Shown one piece after another: positions 8,501 through 14,477 of a stretch of 16,351 nt of DNA. The DNA is from Phycisphaerales bacterium UBA4658 (GTDB lineage Bacteria > Planctomycetota > Phycisphaerae > Phycisphaerales > UBA1924). Under the pieces are notes generated by a model. It was not told the origin of the DNA, did not search any database, and saw nothing but the letters and a program-made list of their open reading frames with translations. The position numbers and the translations under genes were made by a program. The DNA is taken from contig DHLW01000031.1 in the NCBI GenBank assembly GCA_002405485.1, forward strand, positions 413-16,763. Reading direction: 5' to 3'. The stretch's first letter is position 1, and the number at the start of each line of letters is the position of its first letter.

Positions 8501-10377
8501 TGGATGTTCGCGCTGTTCATGCGCACAGCGGCCTCGATCGGCGGGATCGCCTCGCCGCCACCCTGCGCGCCGCCCTGGGCATTGCCCGCCTGACGCACGT
8601 CCGCACGGGCGCTCAGCCCGAGATCGAGCGTCGGCCCCACGTCCGTGGTGAGTTCGATCGGCAGGTCGGCCCCGGCGAGAATCGGCTGCAGCAGAGCCGT
8701 CGACATCCCACGCACCTGCACGCTCGCGTCCACCGCGTCGGCGAGCCCCGCGCCGGCGAGCGTTCGCAGTTGGCCGGTCTCACTCAGCAGACCTTCGGCG
8801 CGGGCGTTGATCGTGACGTCGCCCGCGGGCGCGCCGTCGATCGTCGTCTTGGTGCCGCCGGAAATGATGACCGGCTTGGCCAGATCAGCCGCCTGGATCT
8901 CCAGCACCATCGGCGACACGGAGAAGGGCTTCCACGTCGACGGGGACCCGCCCGGAGCCGAAGACCCCGTGGGCAGTGCGATCTGCCCCTGCATCTCGCC
9001 GACCTCCACACGCAGGTCCAGACCGTGTCCGCGGAAGTCCGCCTTGGCCATCGCGGCCCTGGCATCGCCCCCGTCAACGAGCGCCGGCGGCACCGGCCAC
9101 CGCAGGTTCTGAATCGCGACTCGAACCCCGGGCGCGTTGCTCACCTTGATCTGCGCCCCCGCCTTCTCCAGCGATGCGCGAAGCTGCGGCATGCTCGCCA
9201 GGAACTCCGTCGACTGCAGGACGATGGTGTTGGCGTTCGACGGCGGCGTTGCCCCGGGCGTCTGGGCGGCCGGAGACGCGACCTGGGCAATCAGCAGATT
9301 GTCCTTCAGCGCAAGATCAAGATTGCCCGAGGCCCGGTCCGCGGCGAGGGTGAACTTCACCGCGGCGTTCCTGGGCGTCCCTCCTGCGTCGAGCGTGACG
9401 TTGGCCCGCGGGCCGATGCCCTGCACGAGCGCGCCGCCCTGAGCGGCGATCGCGTCGATCAGATCGATCGGCGCGTTGTTCACGTCGAGCTTGAGCTTGA
9501 CGCTGTCGATCGCCGACAGACCGCTCCCGCCTGATTGCTTGGGCCGCACGCTCGCGTCGATGGCGACCTTGATCGCATCGGCCGGCGACGAACCCCCGGA
9601 GCCGCCCACGGATGATCCGGTGAGCGCGCTCACCATGGTCAGCGTCATCGGCGATGCCGCGTACTCGATCCTGGTCTCTCCCGCGAGCCCCTTGACGCCC
9701 AAGGGCGTCGTGAGTGAGCCGTCGAGCTGTCGATCACGCACCGTCGCGTCCAGCGCGTTGAGCTTGAGCACCGCTTTGGCCGTCTGCAATCCACCCCCTG
9801 AGGGCTTGGTCGATCCATCAGCGGGCGACGTTCCGCCGGCGGGCTTGGCCTGGGCCCTGGGCTCCAGCGCCCGTTGCAGGTTGGTCTTGCCGGTCTTGAG
9901 ATCACGCACAAGGTCGAGCGTGCCGCCAAGCTCGACTGTCCCGGCGTCGAGGTTCTTCATGCTCCACCAACGCTGGCTCACGATCGTCCACAGCGTGGTG
10001 GGCGTTTTCACAGTGAGCTTCGCCGCCATCTTGCCATCGGGATCGATCACCTCCACCGGCCCGAGTTCCGTGGCGCTGAACCAGCCCACGCGGAGACCGC
10101 CGACCTTGATCCTTCCCTGCAGGGACTCGGCGGCGGCGGCCTCGATCCGTGATGGGGCCATGCTCGAAGCGATCGTCGGCGCCAGCGCAACCAGCAGGGC
10201 GAGCAGGAACAGCAGCACGCTCGTGCCGATGATGATGATCCGGCCCCAGCGACGCTTCTTCTTTGGCGCCGTTGCCCTCGGAGCGGAGCGCCCGGCCTTC
10301 TCCCAAGATGCCATCGAATCCCCGCCGCCGGCCCCCCCAGTACCCGCCGCATCCGGGTGCAGTCGCACGCCGCGCAT
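5545..10377 (-). CDS. Very large AsmA/TamB-like membrane-anchored envelope protein
   Basis: The chosen ATG (10377) has GAGGGG seven bases upstream and gives 1610 residues. The open frame reaches 10500, and an ATG at 10314 is an alternative. A basic stretch (KKKRRWGR, about 39-46) precedes one hydrophobic helix (about 47-66), so the rest should lie in the periplasm. The body is long, strand-rich and repetitive (many 'IDLxL', 'VELTDLAV', 'GRIDLKNL' segments), and a run of 13 glycines lies near residue 1145-1160. The C-terminus (GVLTYDQFNLPLGEFNLQ, TVDLVQRQIDVITYVPLLG, TRGSMDNPRTEID) resembles the closing domain of AsmA, YhdP and TamB proteins. Those span the periplasm as hydrophobic grooves for phospholipid transport or help outer-membrane assembly. 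The family call is from recognised pattern, and the substrate is unknown. The gene lies directly behind nusG and before a lipopolysaccharide-type glycosyltransferase. Confidence 0.72.
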   Translation of the reverse strand: MRGVRLHPDAAGTGGAGGGDSMASWEKAGRSAPRATAPKKKRRWGRIIIIGTSVLLFLLALLVALAPTIASSMAPSRIEAAAAESLQGRIKVGGLRVGWFSATELGPVEVIDPDGKMAAKLTVKTPTTLWTIVSQRWWSMKNLDAGTVELGGTLDLVRDLKTGKTNLQRALEPRAQAKPAGGTSPADGSTKPSGGGLQTAKAVLKLNALDATVRDRQLDGSLTTPLGVKGLAGETRIEYAASPMTLTMVSALTGSSVGGSGGSSPADAIKVAIDASVRPKQSGGSGLSAIDSVKLKLDVNNAPIDLIDAIAAQGGALVQGIGPRANVTLDAGGTPRNAAVKFTLAADRASGNLDLALKDNLLIAQVASPAAQTPGATPPSNANTIVLQSTEFLASMPQLRASLEKAGAQIKVSNAPGVRVAIQNLRWPVPPALVDGGDARAAMAKADFRGHGLDLRVEVGEMQGQIALPTGSSAPGGSPSTWKPFSVSPMVLEIQAADLAKPVIISGGTKTTIDGAPAGDVTINARAEGLLSETGQLRTLAGAGLADAVDASVQVRGMSTALLQPILAGADLPIELTTDVGPTLDLGLSARADVRQAGNAQGGAQGGGEAIPPIEAAVRMNSANIQADALIRIVDRVLTTTGEGVTIRVQRAAPLATRLASAPGKPASVELSGAGGVRVDIRDLVLPIDKLKGAEALGAIKAKARVELTDLAVLPVLAPPAGAPVSGTPSQPVRIGSGKLDLTLDGASPPSIELGSALSHENTPFEFSGRLSLDGIVGGRIPAAGEGPAKIISLKPTGRIDLKNLPRSVLNLLPAASAYGTTPVAGADMPAQLNRAIRESIGSSASASIVLKPAGDGLSITSELSTAAGGVGARTDATLSAAGVRAETLSIVAGMDPRVVNPVLATAGSGGSGPPIQIAQPFAITVKATQPIVVPLKPGTFSPDFAKAGDAAIALSTDNDIGIDNVPTGADERGQPRTVGVRVRGLRAEVKAPLAGLDSAQSESKRLNATFAAAAFRSADSAPIANVSGSASAAMNGKMPEAAVTLAGVECAVVDGLIGQPGLISGALGERADVSVRVVPASGVTRLTAEIAAPRLSDAKLEFVQEPTRIALTRAVTITWRPDPAFLNRYAFKADASAAAAPPVGGGGGGGGGGGGGLDSAARDLVRMVTGEGAAQPAPPPGAPMAITQVAPISIGLNKFVISSGQGEGPLKPGVFDADLSVNLPQIGMTTQARGGAPTPLSLEATQLAIRSQPAAAPAGGGGEIVADLRIARIIAAGISAEKGSSAKVRIGNYADALGKPTPDAAVVNLDADLASFPTAIIDQFANQRGILAELLGPTVNVQAVARNVSQGRGPDGTKAPSGTVEFKAVSPRARAEIKGDIRDGTFVQTGPMTAELVEIRPEFIRMLQGSLPIVDSLSKTPQDAPAVSLGQNVSLPIDGDVRKINGVITIDPGVARFTTNNLVGKLLKSVGGQAAADFGRKIDPFTIRAVNGVLTYDQFNLPLGEFNLQTKGTVDLVQRQIDVITYVPLLGLSDIAAGSLNTGLAGKLGVLDKNTLVPIVTRGSMDNPRTEIDVGLFIKERGDQLLKQPEKIIDNVIGDLLKPRNPPKK
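6908..6949 (-). repeat. Poly-glycine coding tract in the AsmA-like protein
   Basis: A plus-strand run of C-rich triplets encodes 13 consecutive glycines on the minus strand, followed by LDSAARDLVRM. It is the second such tract in the window, after the kinase linker. It probably marks a flexible break between two strand-rich portions. Confidence 0.7.
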
Positions 10378-10384
10378 GGTGTAT

Positions 10385-10390
10385 CCCCTC
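10385..10390 (-). promoter_or_regulatory. Shine-Dalgarno deciding the AsmA-like start
   Basis: The minus strand reads GAGGGG with a 7-base spacer to the ATG at 10377. The alternative ATG at 10314 is preceded by G-rich coding sequence with GGGG five bases upstream, so it cannot be excluded. Confidence 0.5.
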
Positions 10391-10423
10391 AGATGATGGT
10401 TCAGTCCGTGAACAGTCTGCGCA

Positions 10424-10445
10424 CGATGATACGACCCGATCATCG
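10424..10445. promoter_or_regulatory. Operator-like inverted repeat overlapping a -10 box upstream of the AsmA-like gene
   Basis: CGATGAT and ATCATCG form a perfect 7-base dyad separated by eight bases. On the minus strand one arm overlaps TATCAT (10426-10431), a five-of-six -10 match located 48 bases before the ATG at 10377. No convincing -35 is visible 16-18 bases upstream. A repressor or activator dimer could bind here; this is inferred from geometry alone. An RNA hairpin in the transcript from nusG is the other possibility. Confidence 0.35.
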
Positions 10446-10474
10446 CCCCCGCGTGCGGTGCGATCGGCCGAGCG

Positions 10475-10489
10475 CGGGCGCGACGCCCG
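10475..10489 (-). terminator. GC-only hairpin in the nusG / AsmA-like gap
   Basis: CGGGCG-CGA-CGCCCG forms a perfect 6-bp stem with a three-base loop. There is no T-run after it on the minus strand. It may pause or end transcription from nusG together with the hairpin at 10542-10558. Confidence 0.3.
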
Positions 10490-10541
10490 GAACGCTGCAC
10501 CGGCGGCGGACTCCCGGGCGATGGCGTTGCCGACGGAGAAT

Positions 10542-10558
10542 GGTCGCGCCGGGCGACC
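10542..10558 (-). terminator. Hairpin immediately after the nusG stop
   Basis: GGTCGC-GCCGG-GCGACC forms a perfect 6-bp stem with a five-base loop, three bases beyond the nusG stop codon. It lacks a U-tract, so it may be a weak or U-less terminator, or an RNA 3'-end stabiliser. It is placed where the operon would be expected to end. Confidence 0.4.
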
Positions 10559-10561
10559 CGA

Positions 10562-11188
10562 TCACGTTCCGTCGGCCTTGGTGAGCTGCCACTCTTCGAT
10601 CTCGATGGGCGCCTGCCGACCGAAGATCGTCACCAGCACGCGCACGAGGCCCTTCTCCGGCAGCAGTTCGTCGACCGTGCCCTCGTAGCCCTGGAACGGG
10701 CCTTCCTTGATCGTGACGTGCTCGCCCTTGGCGAACACGAGCTTGACCGTCGGCTGGTCCTCGGGCTTGCGCGAGTCCATGTGGAGCTTCTCGATCTCGT
10801 GCTCCTTCATGGGCGTCGGTCGCCCGGCGGTGCCGACGAAATCGCCCACGCCCGTGGTCTCCTTGATCAGGAAGAACACGTCCTGGGGGATGCGTCCATC
10901 CGGCTCCAGCCGCATCTCGACAAAGACGTACCCCGGGTACATCTTGGTCTCGACGATCTTGGTCTTGCCGTTCTTGATGGTCTTGGTCTTCTCCGTGGGG
11001 ACGAGGATGCGTCCGACCAGGTGCTCCATCTTCTCGATCTGCACCTTTCGGAGGAGCGTCTCGCGGACGTAGTTCTCCTTGTTGCTGGCCACGCGAAGCG
11101 TGAACCAGTCCATCCCGTCCCGGCGCAGGGGCTCATCCGGCCCGAGCAGGCCGGTGCGGGTTGATGGGGCGGCATGATCACTGGACAT
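10562..11188 (-). CDS. nusG: Transcription termination/antitermination factor NusG
   Basis: NusG binds RNA polymerase, promotes processive elongation and links it to Rho or the ribosome. The protein has 208 residues (family usual about 180), with an extra N-terminal tail of about 25 residues before the NGN domain begins at MDWFTLRVASNKENYVR. The NGN core carries the hallmark MYPGYVFVEM. The KOW domain lies at about 151-205 (GEHVTIKEGPFQGYEGTV then VTIFGRQAPIEIE). The ATG at 11188 is fixed by a perfect AGGAGG six bases upstream; the frame is open to 11335, but that region has no similarity. It follows secE as in most bacteria. The usual downstream rplK is missing. Confidence 0.96.
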   Translation of the reverse strand: MSSDHAAPSTRTGLLGPDEPLRRDGMDWFTLRVASNKENYVRETLLRKVQIEKMEHLVGRILVPTEKTKTIKNGKTKIVETKMYPGYVFVEMRLEPDGRIPQDVFFLIKETTGVGDFVGTAGRPTPMKEHEIEKLHMDSRKPEDQPTVKLVFAKGEHVTIKEGPFQGYEGTVDELLPEKGLVRVLVTIFGRQAPIEIEEWQLTKADGT

Positions 11189-11194
11189 GGAGAA

Positions 11195-11200
11195 CCTCCT
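11195..11200 (-). promoter_or_regulatory. Perfect Shine-Dalgarno of nusG
   Basis: The minus strand reads AGGAGG with a 6-base spacer to the ATG at 11188. This decides the nusG start against the longer open frame to 11335. Confidence 0.8.
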
Positions 11201-11250
11201 GGACCCGTCTGGGATCGACGAAACACGCCGATCGCCCTCTGTTTGTGACA

Positions 11251-11270
11251 ACCGGGCCATGCGGCCCGGT
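11251..11270 (-). terminator. Strong hairpin between secE and nusG
   Basis: ACCGGGCC-ATGC-GGCCCGGT is a perfect 8-bp stem with a four-base loop in the 169-base secE-nusG gap. The minus strand continues TGTCACAAAC with no T-run, so it is more likely an attenuator, processing or mRNA-stability element than a full intrinsic terminator. Confidence 0.4.
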
Positions 11271-11357
11271 GCGAGTGCTGCAACGATCCGGCCTTGGCGA
11301 CTCCGCCCTCGACCGTGAATGTCTAAAGACCGCAACCGTCCGGACGTGCCGAGCCGC

Positions 11358-12044
11358 TCAGCTCACCAGCACGCCGATGCTCTGGAAGAACCACTTGAAC
11401 GCAAGGTCGACCACGAACAGCGACCCGGCCAGCAGAAGCGCCGCGAAGATGACCACCGTCGTGGACATGCGGATGTCCCGGACCGTCGACCAGTTCACCT
11501 TCTTCATCTCGCCATCGGTCGAGATCAGGAAGTCGACAAATCGCTGGTGCAGGGCGGTGGCGTAGTACCCGATGATCGCGCCGATCAGGATGACCAGTCC
11601 GGCGGCCAGGCCTTGGAGCAGGCCGACCTCGATCGCACGGGTCCCGCTGGACCGAGCCACGGCCCCGCGGGTCGGACTGGCGCCGGCGGCGCCGGGAAAC
11701 TCGATGGTGCCCGTCGCCGAGGCATCGGCGACCGGATCGGACATCTGAACGTCCTTGAGGACCACGGACTTGGACGCCTTCTCGACCAGCACCCCGGAGC
11801 CGATGCTCGGGCCGGGCGTTGCGCCCACGCCCTTGGCCAGCAGCGTCACGGTCTGGCCCGGAGCGGCGGACTCAGGGATCGGTGAGACTTCCATGATCCA
11901 CGTGACGCGCGGCAGCCGCTCATGAAGACGGGCCATCTGCGACCACATCCACGCGGCGGCGGCGAGGGTGATGACGCCGATCATCGTCGCCGTCAGCACG
12001 CGGACCCAATAGCCCTGACCTGGTTTGTAGATTCCGGCTGCCAT
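11358..12044 (-). CDS. secE: Preprotein translocase subunit SecE (long, three-helix form)
   Basis: SecE is the clamp of the SecYEG protein-export channel. The start is the ATG at 12044 (228 residues); an in-frame TTG at 12068 would add eight residues. A short cytoplasmic start (IYKPGQGYWVRV) leads to helix 1 (about 14-34), a loop of about 100 residues (35-135), helix 2 (about 140-160), the conserved amphipathic SecE segment DFLISTDGEMKKVNWSTVRD (171-190) and helix 3 (about 196-215). The C-terminal half fits the family well. The loop is the odd part: in three-helix SecE proteins such as that of E. coli it is short, whereas here it is strand-rich (PGQTVTLLAKGV, SVVLKDVQM) and should face the periplasm. 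The gene lies between tRNA-Trp and nusG, as is typical. Confidence 0.93.
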   Translation of the reverse strand: MAAGIYKPGQGYWVRVLTATMIGVITLAAAAWMWSQMARLHERLPRVTWIMEVSPIPESAAPGQTVTLLAKGVGATPGPSIGSGVLVEKASKSVVLKDVQMSDPVADASATGTIEFPGAAGASPTRGAVARSSGTRAIEVGLLQGLAAGLVILIGAIIGYYATALHQRFVDFLISTDGEMKKVNWSTVRDIRMSTTVVIFAALLLAGSLFVVDLAFKWFFQSIGVLVS

Positions 12045-12169
12045 GAGGTGCTGCTGTCGTCCAAGCAAAGGCGGGTGTCAGGATGGATCACGGTCCGGGG
12101 GACCCACACCACCAGGTGGCAGGGGCGATCGGAGCGATGCGAGCGAGTCCGGGAGCACGAGGCTCGAAG

Positions 12170-12242
12170 CACGCCGGGAGGGAATCGAACCCGCAACCTG
12201 CGGATTTGGAATCCGCCGCTCTGCCAATTGAGCTACCGGCGT
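12170..12242 (-). tRNA. tRNA-Trp (anticodon CCA)
   Basis: The 73 bases fold as a cloverleaf. The acceptor ACGCCGG pairs with CCGGCGT, followed by discriminator G. The D-arm GCTCAATTGGCAGAGC, anticodon loop TTCCAAA with anticodon CCA, and T-arm GGTTCGATTC are all present. The 3' CCA is not encoded. It lies 18 bases after rpmG and 125 bases before secE, the standard tuf/trnW/secE arrangement. Confidence 0.96.
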
Positions 12243-12260
12243 GTGGATGACTCGTTGAGC

Positions 12261-12446
12261 TTACTTGCGCTTCATCTTATGGAGGGTGTGCCTGCGGAGG
12301 CGCGGGCAGTACTTCCAGAACCCTTCCTTGAGCTTCTCGTCGATGCCGCCCTTGGTGCGGATCTCGGTGCGATAGTTCATGTCGCCGGTCTCCGTGCACT
12401 GGAGCCAGACGTACTCACGAGCGGGCGTTCCACCCTTCTTGGCCAT
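12261..12446 (-). CDS. rpmG: 50S ribosomal protein L33 with half of the zinc-ligand cysteines
   Basis: This 61-residue basic protein (MAKKGGTPAREYVWLQC...) is a component of the large ribosomal subunit near the E site. The family signature NYRTEIRTKGG, then KYCPRLRRHTLHK, is clear. Zinc-binding L33 proteins have two CxxC pairs. Here each pair keeps only its first cysteine (C17 in CTET, C47 in CPRL), so normal four-cysteine zinc binding is not expected. The gene sits between tuf and tRNA-Trp on the same strand and is probably part of the same transcript. Confidence 0.95.
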   Translation of the reverse strand: MAKKGGTPAREYVWLQCTETGDMNYRTEIRTKGGIDEKLKEGFWKYCPRLRRHTLHKMKRK

Positions 12447-12540
12447 GATCCACCGTCACTTTCATGCCGCCCGGACCGATGCTGCGCGTCCGGAGGAGGT
12501 CAAAAGGCGAGATGCGAGAACAGTTCGTTGCGATCAAACC

Positions 12541-12568
12541 GGCCCGCCGACGGGTGGGTCGGCGGGCC
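12541..12568 (-). terminator. Hairpin downstream of tuf
   Basis: GGCCCGCCGA and TCGGCGGGCC form a perfect 10-bp stem with an eight-base loop, 60 bases after the tuf stop codon. On the minus strand it is followed by GGTTTGATCG, a very short T-run. It probably acts as a partial terminator or processing site that keeps EF-Tu output above that of the downstream genes. Confidence 0.55.
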
Positions 12569-12628
12569 AGGGGAGACAGTTCAGGCTCATCCGCCGCACC
12601 GCTGAGGATGCGACGAGGCCGATGGGGA

Positions 12629-13831
<1,203 letters not shown>

Positions 13832-13841
13832 GGGACCTGAA

Positions 13842-13847
13842 CCTCCT
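13842..13847 (-). promoter_or_regulatory. Shine-Dalgarno of tuf
   Basis: The minus strand reads AGGAGG with a 10-base spacer to the ATG at 13831, slightly longer than the usual 5-9. Confidence 0.65.
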
Positions 13848-14097
13848 CGAAACGCCGCGATGGTGAGCGGCCTGTTGCGATCGTCTACCGTCGTCCGTCA
13901 ATCCGCCGAGCCGGCACCGATGCCGACCAGCGATCCGTTTCGTTCAACCCCGAACCCTTTCCCACGCTCTGAACACGAGAGCGCGGGAGGGGATCATTGA
14001 CCGGTTCCGAACCAAAAGCCACCCGAGAGGGCGATCACCGCCGTCGGAGGGCTCCGGGTCGGGGAAGTCGCCTGACTTCTGACCGACAGAACCGATC

Positions 14098-14119
14098 AAA
14101 ACACCTCAATCAGGGGGTG
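14098..14119 (-). terminator. Possible weak terminator or attenuator after tRNA-Thr
   Basis: On the minus strand CACCCC and GAGGTG form an imperfect stem around CTGATT, followed directly by TTTT. It lies 66 bases past the 3' end of tRNA-Thr. The stem is short and mismatched, so at best it attenuates. Confidence 0.25.
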
Positions 14120-14184
14120 CTTGCCGCTTGATGGTCCGCCGTGACCCAGCCGCACTCGCCCGATTTTCCCCCGACCCACCTCAA

Positions 14185-14257
14185 AGCCACTGACGAGACT
14201 TGAACTCGTGACCTCACCCTTACCAAGGGTGTGCTCTACCAACTGAGCTACAGTGGC
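14185..14257 (-). tRNA. tRNA-Thr (anticodon GGT)
   Basis: The 73 bases fold as a cloverleaf. The acceptor GCCACTG pairs with CAGTGGC, followed by discriminator T. The D-arm GCTCAGTTGGTAGAGC, anticodon stem CACCC/GGGTG with loop TTGGTAA (anticodon GGT), and T-loop TTCAAGT are clear. The 3' CCA is not encoded. A threonine tRNA directly before tuf matches the E. coli thrT-tufB order. Confidence 0.97.
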
Positions 14258-14320
14258 GACGATCTGATCAAAGACGTTCCCCGGTCAGAGTGCGCAGGGG
14301 CAGCCCGGACAGGGGTCTGG

Positions 14321-14348
14321 ATGATAGGTCGGTCAGGGAGAGGGTCAA
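14321..14348 (-). promoter_or_regulatory. Sigma-70-type promoter of the tRNA-Thr/tuf/secE/nusG operon
   Basis: The minus strand has TTGACC (-35, 14343-14348), a 16-base spacer and TATCAT (-10, 14321-14326); each box matches the consensus at five of six positions. The start site would be near 14314, about 57 bases before mature tRNA-Thr. It is the best promoter match I found in the window and lies where the operon should begin. Confidence 0.7.
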
Positions 14349-14393
14349 CTCCACACCCGGCGAGCCGATTTTCGAATCCTTGGGTGGCGGGCT

Positions 14394-14414
14394 CCCCGGC
14401 GACTGGTCCCGGGG
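14394..14414. promoter_or_regulatory. Inverted repeat in the divergent intergenic region
   Basis: CCCCGG and CCGGGG are separated by nine bases, about 64 bases upstream of the permease ATG. It could be an operator for the divergent permease. With such GC-rich arms, chance is a real alternative. Confidence 0.2.
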
Positions 14415-14477
14415 CAGGGGGATGGCCGGGACGGGACGAGAGCGGATGGTCGTGCAGGTCGGCGTAGACTGGGCGTC

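Larger units (their letters stand above)
13832..14184 (-). other. Structured leader between tRNA-Thr and tuf
   Basis: This 353-base stretch has no plausible gene. It carries a series of inverted repeats: 13912-13925 (CGGCA-CCGA-TGCCG), 14003-14013 (GGTTC-C-GAACC), 14030-14042 (GGCG-ATCAC-CGCC), 14045-14056 (CGGAG-GG-CTCCG) and 14058-14087, the strongest (GTCGG and GAAGTC against GACTTC and CCGAC around the loop GCCT). No second good promoter for tuf is visible, so this should be the mRNA leader released when tRNA-Thr is processed. Post-transcriptional control of EF-Tu is possible but not shown. Confidence 0.5.

Noticed and set aside
8098..9534. A 478-codon plus-strand open frame inside the AsmA-like gene
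   Set aside because: It is an antisense shadow with arginine- and histidine-rich, low-complexity translation and no family pattern.
11189..11335. N-terminal extension of NusG to 11335
   Set aside because: The perfect AGGAGG at 11195-11200 supports the ATG at 11188, and the longer part contains the secE-nusG hairpin and no NusG-like sequence.
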